64,000 nucleotides of DNA from Marinobacter fuscus (GCF_003007675.1 NZ_PXNP01000009.1:407461-471460), one strand, 5' to 3'; shown: positions 39,026 to 48,684, counted from the stretch's first letter. The notes: generated by a model from the sequence alone, not told the origin. Translations and numbers: made by a program.

Positions 39026-39934
39026 TTATTCAAACCTGTCCCAGTAAGGTGGGTTGCCAAAAAAACCATCGATAAAGTCAATAAAGCTACGAACTTTGCT
39101 CGCCAACAATTGGCGATGTGCGTACACCGCGTAGAGAGCCATAGGTTCCGGCTCGTATTCGGGCAGAATGATCTTCAACTTGCCTTCCTTTATTGCAGGG
39201 CCAGCAATGAAGGTGGGTTGTAGGGCAATTCCGGCCCCGGCACTAGCGGCCTCTATAAGTACATCGCCGTTGTTGCTACTTATCCCTCTTGTGTGTTCGC
39301 GACTCCTGTCAAGAAGCCATTTTTCCAGCGAATGAGAGCTATCCGTGTTCATGTAACTGTAACGCAGATACCTGTGCTCTCTTAGGTCTTCTGGCCGCTG
39401 GGGGGTGCCATATTGCTCAAGGTAGGCAGGTGACGCGCACAGAACCAGTCGTACCGAAGCCAGTCGTTTCGCAATCAGTGAGGAGCTCTTAAGGTGGCCG
39501 ATCCTCAACGCGATATCGAACCCCTCTTCCAGGATGTCGACTTTCCGGTCATTCAGTTGCAGATCAATGCCAACGGCGGGGTGTTTCTTTTGGAATTCGC
39601 ACAGTAGAAGGGCCAGATGGCGGATGGCAAACGAGACCGGTGCACTTATGCGTAACAGGCCCTGAGCCTCGGTTTGCAGATTACCGAGCTGATTTTCCAT
39701 GTCATCGATGTCGTTGAGTACCTGTTGGGCGCGCTGGTGATAATGAGTGCCAGCTTCCGTCAGGTGAATTCTCCGAGTGGTGCGGTTAAGCAGTCGCACC
39801 CCTAGATGTTTTTCAAGCTGCGAAACGTATTTGCTGATCAGTTGTGGCGATATCTTCAGCCGGTCCGCGGCGCGGGTGAAGGTGCCCTCACTGACCACGG
39901 TGACAAACGCACGCATGGCTTCAATTCGATCCAT
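39026..39934 (-). CDS. LysR family transcriptional regulator
   Basis: 302 residues. The N-terminal winged helix (MDRIEAMRAFVTVVSEGTFTRAADRLKISPQLISKYVSQLEKHLGVRLLNRTTRRIHLTEAG) is followed by a periplasmic-binding-like effector domain. It is divergent from the DoxX/reductase/dioxygenase operon, with a 152-bp gap that contains an inverted repeat, so it probably controls that operon, perhaps in response to quinones or aromatics. Confidence 0.92.
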   Translation of the reverse strand: MDRIEAMRAFVTVVSEGTFTRAADRLKISPQLISKYVSQLEKHLGVRLLNRTTRRIHLTEAGTHYHQRAQQVLNDIDDMENQLGNLQTEAQGLLRISAPVSFAIRHLALLLCEFQKKHPAVGIDLQLNDRKVDILEEGFDIALRIGHLKSSSLIAKRLASVRLVLCASPAYLEQYGTPQRPEDLREHRYLRYSYMNTDSSHSLEKWLLDRSREHTRGISSNNGDVLIEAASAGAGIALQPTFIAGPAIKEGKLKIILPEYEPEPMALYAVYAHRQLLASKVRSFIDFIDGFFGNPPYWDRFE

Positions 39935-39960
39935 TGACTTGTCCTGCAGAGTGCATTTTA

Positions 39961-39983
39961 TTTAACAACATTTTGTTGATAAT
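39961..39983. promoter_or_regulatory. Inverted repeat, candidate LysR operator
   Basis: TTTAACAACATTTTGTTGAT is a near-perfect inverted repeat (CAACA, TTT, TGTTG with flanking A/T symmetry) between the divergent LysR and DoxX genes. Its place and the T-N11-A style spacing fit a LysR-type site; binding is inferred. Confidence 0.45.
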
Positions 39984-40095
39984 AAAGCAACGAAAGCCAT
40001 CTTATTCTTTCTATTTGGTGATAGTAAGGTGTTCATATCGCTTGAAGCAGAAGCTTCGGGATTAATTAACCAGAGAAAGATTCGAGGTGGCTATC

Positions 40096-40539
40096 ATGAA
40101 CAATCAATTTGTACAGGCATTATTTCAATCCAACGGCGGGTTTGCCGCACTGGTTCTGCGGGTGCCGGTTGGCCTGATCCTCGCTGCCCACGGCGCTCAG
40201 AAGCTCTTTGGCTGGTTGGGTGGCTACGGACTGGAAGGCACCGGGCAATGGTTGGCAAGTATTGGGCTGGAGCCGGGTTACCTGATGGCGCTACTGGCTG
40301 GCAGTGCCGAGTTCTTTGGCGGCCTCGCGCTGGTGCTTGGTCTGCTGACACGCCCTGCGGCTGTGATCGCGGCTTTCACCATGCTTGTCGCCATATTTTC
40401 TGTCCATATCGGAAACGGGCTGTTCATGTCCAATAACGGTTATGAGTATGCCCTTACCCTGTTTGTCGTCACTCTGGCGCTGGTGATTCAGGGCGGTGGC
40501 CGGTTTGCGCTGGATAACCTGTTTCAAAAAGAGGGCTGA
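40096..40539 (+). CDS. DoxX family membrane protein
   Basis: 147 residues from ATG 40096 with GAGG 9 bases upstream. Four membrane helices are visible, and LRVPVGLILAAHGAQKLFGWLGGYGLEGTGQWLASIGLEPG is typical of DoxX/YqjF proteins. These are often next to quinone-metabolising enzymes and redox regulators. It is followed after 3 bases by a glutathionyl-hydroquinone reductase, suggesting a quinone-detoxification operon. Confidence 0.88.
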   Translation: MNNQFVQALFQSNGGFAALVLRVPVGLILAAHGAQKLFGWLGGYGLEGTGQWLASIGLEPGYLMALLAGSAEFFGGLALVLGLLTRPAAVIAAFTMLVAIFSVHIGNGLFMSNNGYEYALTLFVVTLALVIQGGGRFALDNLFQKEG

Positions 40540-40542
40540 ACC

Positions 40543-41490
40543 ATGCTGGTAAACGGAGTCTGGAAGGAAAACTGGCAGCCTGTGCAGGCCAAAGATGAGG
40601 AAGGGCGCTTTGTTCGGCAGACCTCGCCCTTTCGTAACTGGATTACGCCGGATGGCGCCCCGGGACTGACTGGGGTAGGAGGCTTCAAGGCGGAACAAGG
40701 GCGTTATCACCTGTATGTGGCCTATATTTGCCCCTGGGCGTCGCGAGCATTGATGGCTCGCGAGCTGAAAGGACTTAAAGACGTGATTGGTGTGACTGTT
40801 GTCAATCCCCTGCTGACCGATCAGGGCTGGCAGTTCGGAGGTTATCCGGGTGCGGAAGAGGACGCTCTGAACGGTGCTCGTTATATGCATGAGCTATACA
40901 CCCGGGCGAATCCTAAAATTTCGGGTCGTGCCACTGTACCGGTGCTCTGGGATAAACACACAGGCACTATTGTCAATAACGAGTCTGCGGATATTCTGCG
41001 TATGCTGAACAGTGCCTTCGCCGGGATTGTTAACGAAGGGCCAAATTTGTATCCCGAATCGCTGTCCGGCGAAATCGACAGTCTCAACGAGTATTTGTAC
41101 ACAGACCTGAATAACGGCGTGTACCAAGCGGGCTTTGCCTCCAGCCAGGCGGCATACGACGAAGCGTATACCAAAGTGTTTGCTGCCCTGGATGCCGTGG
41201 ATTCCAGGTTGGCCGACGGGCGCATTTATCTGTTTGGTGATCAGCTGACAGAAACCGATATACGTCTGTTCGTCACCCTGGTGCGTTTTGACGCTGCCTA
41301 TCACGGCTTGTTCAAGTGCAACCGGAATACCTTGAGAGCCATGCCGCGCTTGCATGACTACATGCACCGCATATTGGCGCTTGACGGCATTTCAGATACG
41401 GTAAATCTTGAACATATCAAGGCCGGTTACTATTCCATCAAGGCTTTGAATCCGAGTGGCATTGTCCCGGCAGGGCCAGGAGAACTCTGA
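40543..41490 (+). CDS. Glutathionyl-hydroquinone reductase (Xi-class GST)
   Basis: 315 residues. The catalytic Cys motif is in YICPWASRALMARELKGL, followed by GYPGAEEDALNGARYMHELYTRANPKISGRATVPVLWDKHTGTIVNNESADILRML, the pattern of YqjG/PcpF-type enzymes. They reduce glutathionyl-hydroquinones. The C-terminal helical domain is complete. It is the middle gene of the DoxX-reductase-dioxygenase operon. Confidence 0.9.
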   Translation: MLVNGVWKENWQPVQAKDEEGRFVRQTSPFRNWITPDGAPGLTGVGGFKAEQGRYHLYVAYICPWASRALMARELKGLKDVIGVTVVNPLLTDQGWQFGGYPGAEEDALNGARYMHELYTRANPKISGRATVPVLWDKHTGTIVNNESADILRMLNSAFAGIVNEGPNLYPESLSGEIDSLNEYLYTDLNNGVYQAGFASSQAAYDEAYTKVFAALDAVDSRLADGRIYLFGDQLTETDIRLFVTLVRFDAAYHGLFKCNRNTLRAMPRLHDYMHRILALDGISDTVNLEHIKAGYYSIKALNPSGIVPAGPGEL

Positions 41491-41507
41491 GTACAGGAGT
41501 GACCGCT

Positions 41508-42320
41508 ATGAACACTGTAACCGATGTTCTGTTTATCTCGCATGGGGGTGGGCCGATGCCCCTCCTGGGGGATCCGGGGCACCGAGAAATGGTGACCCGA
41601 TTAACGGAGATTGCCGGTAAACTTCGCAAACCCTCTGCGATACTGGTTGTCAGCGCGCATTGGGAGGCACCGGTACCGACGATCACCTCTGGCGCCAGAC
41701 CTCCGCTCATCTTTGATTATTCTGGCTTCCCACCTGAGGCTTACAACATCCAATACCCCTGCCCCGGAGAACCGGAGCTGGCGCGTCAGGTATACCAGGC
41801 GCTGGATCAGGCCGGTATCCGCGCCCGGCTTGACGGCCAAAGGGGATTTGATCATGGCCTGTTCGTGCCGCTGAAACTGATGTACCCGCAGGCGGATATT
41901 CCATGCGTTCAGCTCTCTTTGGTAAACAGTCTGGATGCGAGTACTCACCTGGCTATTGGTAAGGCGTTGCAGGCGCTGGACGTCGATAACCTACTGGTGA
42001 TTGGCTCCGGCTTCTCATTCCATAACATGCGGGCATTTTTCTCCGCGAATACGTCGGAGGTTCAGGCTCGTAACCAGGCGTTTGAAGACTGGCTGGAGGA
42101 GACGTGTACCGATAGTTCAATGCCGGAATCAGAGCGGGTAGAGCGCCTGACTCATTGGGAACTGGCCCCGTCTGCCCGCTTTTGCCATCCGCGGGAAGAG
42201 CACCTTTTGCCTTTGCATGTTTGCTATGGCCTAGCGAACAAAGCGAGCGATGATCATATCTCGGCAACTATTCTCGGTAAAAAATCAGGAATGTTTTATT
42301 GGCGAATAGAGAACAGTTAA
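41508..42320 (+). CDS. Class III extradiol ring-cleavage dioxygenase (LigB/DODA type)
   Basis: 270 residues from ATG 41508 with AGGAG 8 bases upstream. Metal-binding and signature motifs are visible: FISHGGGPMPLLGDP, VVSAHWEAPVPTI, DYSGFPPEAYNIQYPCPGEPELA and RGFDHGLFVPLKLMYP. Family members such as YgiD open catechol rings (DOPA dioxygenase). With the reductase and DoxX it suggests a route for catechol or quinone detoxification. Confidence 0.88.
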   Translation: MNTVTDVLFISHGGGPMPLLGDPGHREMVTRLTEIAGKLRKPSAILVVSAHWEAPVPTITSGARPPLIFDYSGFPPEAYNIQYPCPGEPELARQVYQALDQAGIRARLDGQRGFDHGLFVPLKLMYPQADIPCVQLSLVNSLDASTHLAIGKALQALDVDNLLVIGSGFSFHNMRAFFSANTSEVQARNQAFEDWLEETCTDSSMPESERVERLTHWELAPSARFCHPREEHLLPLHVCYGLANKASDDHISATILGKKSGMFYWRIENS

Positions 42321-42400
42321 ATCTGTCAGGTGTGGATGTTTTTTTGTTTAAGGTACGCAAAACCACCTGATTTCGGCAAAGATCAGTCGCTCTTGTGAGA

Positions 42401-42432
42401 AACGGCAGTTTTGATTTATCAAAACTGCCGTT
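42401..42432. repeat. Perfect 14-bp hairpin before a small ORF
   Basis: AACGGCAGTTTTGA (42401-42414) and TCAAAACTGCCGTT (42419-42432) form a perfect stem with a TTTA loop. It lies between the dioxygenase stop and an AAAGGAGG ribosome-binding site. It may end the dioxygenase transcript or fold over the start region of the small ORF. No classical T-run follows on either strand. Confidence 0.6.
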
Positions 42433-42444
42433 AAAGGAGGAATC

Positions 42445-42546
42445 ATGATCAGTCCTGTTGAAATCAAAGATCGCGCCGTAGGTTCCATAGTGGTGGGCTT
42501 TATTGGCAATGCACTTGCGCTCGCAGACACCCCCAAGACAGGCTAA
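42445..42546 (+). pseudogene. 33-codon ORF, likely N-terminal fragment of an ADP-ribosylglycohydrolase-like gene
   Basis: A strong AAAGGAGG lies 6 bases before ATG 42445. The product MISPVEIKDRAVGSIVVGFI... continues to NALALADTPKTG and stops. The pattern DRAVGSIVVGFIGNALAL resembles the N-terminal DRAxGAxxGxxIGDALALG of ADP-ribosylglycohydrolases, with Asn in place of the metal-binding Asp. No further homologous frame was seen in 42547-42700. It may be a decayed remnant or a genuine small membrane-active peptide. Confidence 0.45.
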
Positions 42547-42700
42547 ACTGCGCATCGACTCAGGGTTGACTCCGCGTACGCCTAATTGGGGGCTTTTCTA
42601 CCACCTTTGAGCCATTACCCCGGTCATAAATATCAAGGAAGATCACAGCTTCCTGTTGCATACTTCCTTGGCAGCTACCTCTAACGAAAAGAAACGAGCA

Positions 42701-44206
42701 ATGCCCAATTCTGTGTTTGCTGGCTTTACCCAGAACTTCCTTGGTAAAGCCCCCGTCTGGTACAAGCAGGTTATCCTGCTGTTTTTGATTGCCAACCCTG
42801 TTGTTATGTATACCCTGGGCCCGGGAGTGACGGGGTGGTTACTGATAGCAGAGTTTATTTTTACCCTGGCGATGGCCCTGAAATGCTACCCTTTGTTGCC
42901 CGGTGGCCTGTTGGCGGTTGAGTCTTTGCTGATCGGTCTAACCACCGCCGATGCGGTCTACCATGAAGTGCTGACCAACTTTCCGGTGATTCTGCTGCTG
43001 ATGTTCATGGTGGCAGGGATTTATTTCATGAAAGAACTGTTGCTGGTCACCTTTACCCAGATTCTGGTGGGGGTGCGTTCCAAGTCGGCCTTGTCTATGT
43101 TGTTTTGCAGTGCTGCTGCCCTGTTGTCGGCATTTCTGGATGCGCTCACCGTTACCGCGGTCATAATCAGTGTGGCGGTGGGTTTCTTCTCGGTGTATCA
43201 CAAGGTGGCCTCGGGCAAGGGCTACCAGCAGAAAGACCACAACGCCAACAGCGATGAAGAAGTGATCGAACTGCACCGCGGCGACCTGGAGAACTTCCGG
43301 GCGTTTTTGCGCAGTTTGTTGATGCACGGCGCCATTGGTACCGCGCTGGGTGGCGTGGCGACCATGGTGGGCGAGCCGCAAAACCTGTTGATTGCGAAAG
43401 TGGTGGGCTGGGATTTCATTGGCTTTTTCCTGCACATGGCGCCGGTGAGTGTTCCGGTATTGGTGGCCGGGCTGGCCACCTGCTGGGCGCTGGAGAAGCT
43501 GCGCTGGTTCGGATATGGCGGTCGCCTGCCCAAGCCGGTACGCCAGGTATTGGAAGAGTTTGCAGAGAATGAACGCTCCCGGCGCACCAAGGCAGATCAG
43601 GCCGCCCTTTGGGTTCAGGCTATTGCTGCGGGGATACTGGTGTGTGGCCTGGCGTTTCACATTGCCGAGGTGGGCCTGATCGGTTTGCTGGTGATTATTC
43701 TGGTTACTTCGTTTACCGGTGTGACCGATGAGCACCAGATTGGCAAGGCGTTCCAGGAGTCGCTGCCGTTTACGTCGCTGCTGGTGGTGTTCTTTGCCGT
43801 GGTGGCGGTTATACACGAGCAGCACCTGTTCAAGCCGGTGATCGACTATGTCTTGAGCCTACCTGAGCACCAGCAGCCGGGTATGTTCTTTATTGCCAAC
43901 GGCTTGTTGTCGATGATCAGTGACAATGTGTTTGTGGCAACGGTGTACATCAGCGAAGTAAAACAGGCGTTGGAAGCCGGCAGCATCAGCTACGAGCATT
44001 TCCAGACTCTGGCGGTGGCGATCAATACCGGCACCAACTTGCCCAGTGTCGCTACGCCAAACGGCCAGGCGGCCTTCCTGTTCCTGCTGACCTCGGCCAT
44101 TGCCCCGCTGGTACGCCTGTCGTACGGGCGTATGGTGATCATGGCCTTACCCTATACGGTGGTCATGGGTGGTGTGGGGCTGTACATGGTTACCCACGCT
44201 TTCTGA
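42701..44206 (+). CDS. nhaB: Na+/H+ antiporter NhaB
   Basis: 501 residues from ATG 42701 ([23 protein letters not shown]). The helices [54 protein letters not shown] and [33 protein letters not shown] closely follow E. coli NhaB. It exports Na+ in exchange for protons, as expected for a marine bacterium. An upstream in-frame ATG at 42656 lacks a ribosome-binding site. Confidence 0.95.
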   Translation: MPNSVFAGFTQNFLGKAPVWYKQVILLFLIANPVVMYTLGPGVTGWLLIAEFIFTLAMALKCYPLLPGGLLAVESLLIGLTTADAVYHEVLTNFPVILLLMFMVAGIYFMKELLLVTFTQILVGVRSKSALSMLFCSAAALLSAFLDALTVTAVIISVAVGFFSVYHKVASGKGYQQKDHNANSDEEVIELHRGDLENFRAFLRSLLMHGAIGTALGGVATMVGEPQNLLIAKVVGWDFIGFFLHMAPVSVPVLVAGLATCWALEKLRWFGYGGRLPKPVRQVLEEFAENERSRRTKADQAALWVQAIAAGILVCGLAFHIAEVGLIGLLVIILVTSFTGVTDEHQIGKAFQESLPFTSLLVVFFAVVAVIHEQHLFKPVIDYVLSLPEHQQPGMFFIANGLLSMISDNVFVATVYISEVKQALEAGSISYEHFQTLAVAINTGTNLPSVATPNGQAAFLFLLTSAIAPLVRLSYGRMVIMALPYTVVMGGVGLYMVTHAF

Positions 44207-44288
44207 GCCGGATTTTTGCAGTATTCGGCGTAGTGTTGTTCCGGTTATCTGTTAGGCTTGATAGAAACAGGTAACCGAAGCAGCGACT

Positions 44289-45119
44289 ATGATCTCCGGC
44301 CCCAGCTTTTTCTTTATCCCTGCCCGGCGGGTGGCGCGAGCCCTTTTTCTTGCGCTGCTCTGCGCCCTGATTTCCTTCACGGTAAGTGCCGCAGACGCAA
44401 CCAGCGATGACGGAAAGACCCTGCGGGTTGCCTATGTAGAATTTCCTCCCATCACTTACCGAAACAGCGCGGGCGAGCCCATGGGTGAAATGGTGGGGGT
44501 GCTCGACAAGCTGGCGGCGGAGGCGGGATACCGTATCGAATATCTGTATTTGCCGGTGGCACGGGCATATCTATACCTGAAAAACGGCACCATCGACATG
44601 ATGATGGGCCTGACCAAGGTTCCGGCGGTGCAGCATGATGTGCTGGAAAGCTGGGTTAACCCGGTGAGCATGCAGCTGAGTGCCTGGTACCTCGACGCTA
44701 CCGAGCCGATTGATCACCTGGATCGTTTGCGCAATAAAACCGTCATCCTGATCAACGGCTACACCTACGGAGGGCTCCGGAACTGGCTAATAGCACAACC
44801 GGATATCCGGGTGTCTGAAGCCCCCAATCATCGCTCCGCTCTGGATATGCTCAAGCTCGGGCGCGGTGACTATCTGCTCGACTATCGCAAGCCCATCCGC
44901 CAGGTAATGGCAGATCCGGGCTACAATATGATCCGTGAATCTCCGATTCGGACCCGCCACGGCGCCTGGTTGTTTTCACTGGCCAATCCCCGGGCAGCAC
45001 TCCTGCGTGAAGAGTTTGACGATGCCTACCTCAGGCTGGCCGAAAAGGGGGAGGTGGCTCCGGTACAAAGGTACCCGAATACCTACGTGGTACCCGGATT
45101 TCCGCTACAGTACCGGTAA
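44289..45119 (+). CDS. Periplasmic substrate-binding protein (SBP_bac_3-like)
   Basis: 276 residues. The signal peptide (RVARALFLALLCALISFTVSAADA) precedes a two-lobed binding domain (LRVAYVEFPPITYRNSAGEPMGEMVGVLDKLAAEAGYRIEYLYLPVARAYLYLKNGTIDMMMGL). There is no adjacent transporter. Its end overlaps the converging DUF3047-like gene by 15 bp. The ligand is unknown. Confidence 0.8.
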   Translation: MISGPSFFFIPARRVARALFLALLCALISFTVSAADATSDDGKTLRVAYVEFPPITYRNSAGEPMGEMVGVLDKLAAEAGYRIEYLYLPVARAYLYLKNGTIDMMMGLTKVPAVQHDVLESWVNPVSMQLSAWYLDATEPIDHLDRLRNKTVILINGYTYGGLRNWLIAQPDIRVSEAPNHRSALDMLKLGRGDYLLDYRKPIRQVMADPGYNMIRESPIRTRHGAWLFSLANPRAALLREEFDDAYLRLAEKGEVAPVQRYPNTYVVPGFPLQYR

Positions 45120-45461
45120 TTTTTCGCTGGATGACCGGGACAGAATCAGGTCGCCATACCAGGCTGCGGCCTGCTCACCGGTATTATCTGCATCGGTCAT
45201 GATGGCCACGCCAACAATGGCAGGTGGTGCGTTTCTTAAGGCGCTGCCGTTAGCGGTAGCACGCACCACTTGCCGGCCATCTTCAACCACCAACTCATAG
45301 TGGGTATGGCGATCGATGTTGGGAAATTCCAGGGGCTCCCAGCCGTCCTGGAGGGACGTTATGGCAGAGAAGGGGGGAAGCAGCGGGGGGATTGCCTGCA
45401 ACCCCAGAGTGGCGAACAGCAGCGTTGTGCAGAGGCAGACTGTGGAACGGCGAAAAGTCAC
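45105..45461 (-). pseudogene. DUF3047-like protein with internal deletion
   Basis: 118 residues with a signal peptide (MTFRRSTVCLCTTLLFATLGLQA). The start (DGWEPLEFPNIDRHTHYELVVEDGRQVVRATANGSA) resembles the N-terminus of DUF3047, and VGVAIMTDADNTGEQAAAWYGDLILSR resembles its C-terminal part. The central stretch expected between them (family length is above 200 residues) is missing in frame. The protein is probably non-functional or reduced. The deletion is inferred from family memory. Confidence 0.5.
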
Positions 45462-45535
45462 GTTATTCTCCTGAACAATAAGATTGACCGGGCTAGAACG
45501 TTTAACCCTTAGCCATCATCTTGTGTTGCTGGTAC

Positions 45536-45583
45536 AGGGTGTATATAGTGACCCCGTCCTTGGTCAACTACCATATATTGTGA
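45536..45583 (+). promoter_or_regulatory. Two NrdR-like boxes upstream of nrdAB
   Basis: AGGGTGTATATAGTGA (45536-45551) and CTACCATATATTGTGA (45568-45583) each resemble the NrdR box (ACACwATATCTwGTGT). They are 32 bp apart start to start, three helical turns, which is the usual NrdR arrangement. NrdR represses ribonucleotide reductase genes when (d)ATP is ample. A possible promoter runs from TTGTGA (45579) to TTTATA (45603). Binding is inferred. Confidence 0.65.
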
Positions 45584-45602
45584 TCAAACTCTGATCATCT
45601 TG

Positions 45603-45785
45603 TTTATAGGGTAGTCGGGAATCCGGTGAGAATCCGGAACTGACGCGCAGCGGTATTGGGGAACGAGCGTGGTATTACGACACTGGTGCAAACCGGGAAG
45701 TCGCCGCGCAAGGCAGAACAAAAGGTTCATGCCCCTGAGTCCGAAGACCTGCCAGGGAACAGAAGCCCATGGGGTTTCTGCACTG
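45603..45785 (+). ncRNA. Cobalamin riboswitch upstream of nrdA
   Basis: Conserved cobalamin elements occur in order: GGGAATCCGGTGAGAATCCGG, CTGACGCGCAGCGGT, CACTGG, GGGAAG and CCGAAGACCTGCC (about 45605-45755). A stem follows: CAGAAGCCC (45760-45768) with GGGTTTCTG (45772-45780). There is no T-run, so control may be translational or through long-range pairing with the nrdA start at 45901. Cobalamin would lower expression of this B12-independent reductase, which makes sense if the genome also has a B12-dependent class II enzyme. Confidence 0.88.
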
Positions 45786-45900
45786 CACCTTCGCGATTCA
45801 AGGGTGAGCAGACTGGTCAGGCCTGCCCGTGCCTTGGGTAAGGTGTGCCGCTGCATTCGCGAAGGATTTAACGGAATCAACGCGAATTCAGGAGAGCACC

Positions 45901-48657
45901 ATGACAGCCGCCACCCTCGCCGAGCCCTCGGTCAGCCAAACTCAATCCCTGCAAGTTATTAAACGCAACGGCACCCTGGTGGGATTTAACCCGGCCAAGA
46001 TCAGTGTTGCGGTTACCAAGGCGTTTCTGGCGGTGGAAGGTGACCAGTCGGCCGGTTCCGCGCGCATCAACGACGCCGTACACCGGGTCACCGAGCAGGT
46101 AATGCAGGCCATCAGCCGTCGCCTGAAAGCGGGTGGCAAGGTGCATATTGAAGACATTCAGGACCAGGTGGAACTGGCACTGATGCGCGCGGAAGAGCAG
46201 AAAGTGGCCCGGGCCTACGTACTCTACCGGGAAGAACACGCCCGCCAGCGTGCTGTTGAAGAACCGATGGAAGCCCACCCGCACCTGACCGTGAAAAAGA
46301 GCGACGGCAGCATCGCCCCGCTTGATCTGGGCCTGATGAAACAGCAGGTGGAGCAAGCCGCCACTGGCCTTGAAGGCATTGACGGTGAATCCCTGGTGGA
46401 AGACGCGCTGCGCAACCTGTACGACGGCATCGAGGGCACCGAAGTGCTGACCGCGCTGATCATGACCGCCCGCGGTCGCATCGAGCGGGAGCCGGACTAC
46501 AGCGCCGTCACCGCCCGCCTACTGCTGGAACAGCTGCGGCTGGAAAACGCCGATGCCCTGGGCCTGCCCCGCAACCAGACGCTGGCGGAGACTTATCCAC
46601 AGGCGCTGACGGCGTTTATCCACGCCGGTATCCGTTACGAATTGCTGGACGAAGCCCTGGCGGCCTTTGATCTGGAGCGCCTGGCCGAAGCCCTGAAGCC
46701 CGAGCGGGATCTGCAATTTGGCTTCCTCGGCCTGCAAACTCTCTACGACCGCTACTTCCTGCACTGGAACCAGGCCCGCCTGGAACTGCCCCAGGTATTC
46801 TTCATGCGCGTGGCCATGGGCCTGGCGCTGCGCGAGGACGACCCCAACGCTCGCGCCATCGAATTCTATGAGCTGCTTTCCAGCTTCGATTACATGGCCA
46901 GTACGCCCACCCTGTTCAACAGCGGCACCCGCCATTCCCAGCTGTCGTCCTGCTACCTGACCACGGTCGGCGACGACCTGGAAGACATCTATGGCGCCAT
47001 CAAAGACAACGCCCTGTTGTCGAAATGGGCTGGCGGCCTGGGCAACGACTGGACCCCGGTGCGGGCGCTGGGTTCGCACATCAAGGGCACCAACGGCCAG
47101 AGCCAGGGCGTGGTGCCATTCTTGAAAGTAGTGAACGACACTGCGGTGGCGGTGAACCAGGGCGGCAAGCGCAAGGGCGCGGTCTGCGCCTATCTGGAAA
47201 GTTGGCACCTGGACATCGAGGAATTCCTCGAACTGCGCAAGAACACCGGCGATGAGCGCCGCCGCACCCACGACATGAATACCGCCAACTGGGTACCGGA
47301 TCTGCTGATCGAGCGTATGCGCGAAGACCGCGACTGGACCCTATTTTCCCCTAGCGGTGTGCCGGATCTGCACGACCTGTACGGCAACGCATTCCGCGAA
47401 CGCTACCAGCACTACGAGGCGCTGGCGGAGCAGGGCAAAATCAAGCTGTTCAAGAAGATTCCGGCCAAGCAGTTGTGGCGCAAGATGCTGACCGTGCTGT
47501 TCGAAACCGGGCACCCCTGGATCACCTTCAAAGATCCGTGCAATCTGCGCTCGCCCCAGCAGCATCAGGGCGTGGTGCACAGCTCAAATTTGTGCACCGA
47601 AATCACCCTGAACACCAGCGCCGACGAAATCGCCGTGTGTAACCTGGGCTCGGTGAACCTGGCTGCCCACATCAAAGACGGCGAGTTGGATGTGGCGCGC
47701 CTGGAGCGAACCGTCACCACCGCCGTGCGCATGCTCGATAACGTGATCGACATTAACTTCTACGCCGTGCCCCAGGCCCGCAATTCCAACCTTCAGCACC
47801 GCCCCGTGGGCCTGGGCCTGATGGGCTTCCAGGATGCCTTGTATCAACTGGGTCTGCCGTACACCAGCGCGGAAGCGGTGGAGTTTGCCGATGTCGCCAT
47901 GGAGCAGCTGAGCTACTTCGCCCTGCGTGCCTCGGCCACCCTGGCCGGTGAGCGTGGCGCTTACGAAACCTACGAAGGCTCCCTGTGGAGCCAGGGCATT
48001 CTGCCGATTGATTCGATCCAGAACCTGAAAGACGCCCGTCGTGAGGGAGACCTTTCGGTGAACACCGACAGCCGTCTGGACTGGACGCCGGTGCGCGAGC
48101 TGATCGCCAAACACGGCATGCGCAACAGTAATGTGATGGCCATTGCGCCCACCGCCACCATCTCCAACATTGTCGGGGTGTCGCAATCCATCGAACCGGC
48201 TTACCAGAACTTGTTTGTGAAATCGAACCTGTCTGGCGAGTTCACCGTGGTGAACCCCTCCCTGGTGCGGGATCTCAAGGCCGAAGGCTTGTGGGACAAC
48301 GTGATGGTGAACGACCTGAAATACTTCGACGGCAGCGTACAGCAGATCGACCGCATTCCCACCGAACTCAAGGCCCGCTACGCCACCGCCTTTGAAATCG
48401 ACGCCCGCTGGCTGGTGGAAGCCGCGTCCCGACGCCAGAAGTGGCTCGACCAGGCCCAGAGTCTGAACCTGTACATGGCCGAACCCAGCGGCAAAAAGCT
48501 GGATGCGTTGTACCAGCTGGCCTGGGAACGCGGTCTGAAAACCACCTATTACCTACGCTCTTTGGGGGCCACCGGTGCCGAGAAATCCGCCCCCGTGGCC
48601 GCGCCGCAGCCGCAGGTGTGCTCGATTGATGAGCCGGACTGCGAAGCGTGTCAGTAA
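45901..48657 (+). CDS. nrdA: Ribonucleoside-diphosphate reductase class Ia subunit alpha
   Basis: 918 residues from ATG 45901 with AGGAG upstream. Two N-terminal ATP-cone-like domains are visible (about 17-122, LQVIKRNGTLVGFNPAKISVAV..., and about 127-222, LTVKKSDGSIAPLDLGLMKQQV...), as in Pseudomonas NrdA. Catalytic residues are present: SQLSSCYLTTV, SNLCTEITLN with the nearby AVCNLGSVN, and the radical-transfer pair in TYYLRSLG. The C-terminus ends in a Cys pair (CEAC). It makes dNDPs with NrdB under oxic conditions. Confidence 0.96.
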   Translation: MTAATLAEPSVSQTQSLQVIKRNGTLVGFNPAKISVAVTKAFLAVEGDQSAGSARINDAVHRVTEQVMQAISRRLKAGGKVHIEDIQDQVELALMRAEEQKVARAYVLYREEHARQRAVEEPMEAHPHLTVKKSDGSIAPLDLGLMKQQVEQAATGLEGIDGESLVEDALRNLYDGIEGTEVLTALIMTARGRIEREPDYSAVTARLLLEQLRLENADALGLPRNQTLAETYPQALTAFIHAGIRYELLDEALAAFDLERLAEALKPERDLQFGFLGLQTLYDRYFLHWNQARLELPQVFFMRVAMGLALREDDPNARAIEFYELLSSFDYMASTPTLFNSGTRHSQLSSCYLTTVGDDLEDIYGAIKDNALLSKWAGGLGNDWTPVRALGSHIKGTNGQSQGVVPFLKVVNDTAVAVNQGGKRKGAVCAYLESWHLDIEEFLELRKNTGDERRRTHDMNTANWVPDLLIERMREDRDWTLFSPSGVPDLHDLYGNAFRERYQHYEALAEQGKIKLFKKIPAKQLWRKMLTVLFETGHPWITFKDPCNLRSPQQHQGVVHSSNLCTEITLNTSADEIAVCNLGSVNLAAHIKDGELDVARLERTVTTAVRMLDNVIDINFYAVPQARNSNLQHRPVGLGLMGFQDALYQLGLPYTSAEAVEFADVAMEQLSYFALRASATLAGERGAYETYEGSLWSQGILPIDSIQNLKDARREGDLSVNTDSRLDWTPVRELIAKHGMRNSNVMAIAPTATISNIVGVSQSIEPAYQNLFVKSNLSGEFTVVNPSLVRDLKAEGLWDNVMVNDLKYFDGSVQQIDRIPTELKARYATAFEIDARWLVEAASRRQKWLDQAQSLNLYMAEPSGKKLDALYQLAWERGLKTTYYLRSLGATGAEKSAPVAAPQPQVCSIDEPDCEACQ

Positions 48658-48684
48658 CCACTCACTGTGTCAGGAGATAGCACC

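Noticed and set aside
46593..46601. DnaA box inside nrdA (and another at 62326-62334)
   Set aside because: Isolated perfect matches far from the cluster and within coding sequence; one or two are not remarkable, so they were not treated as part of an origin.
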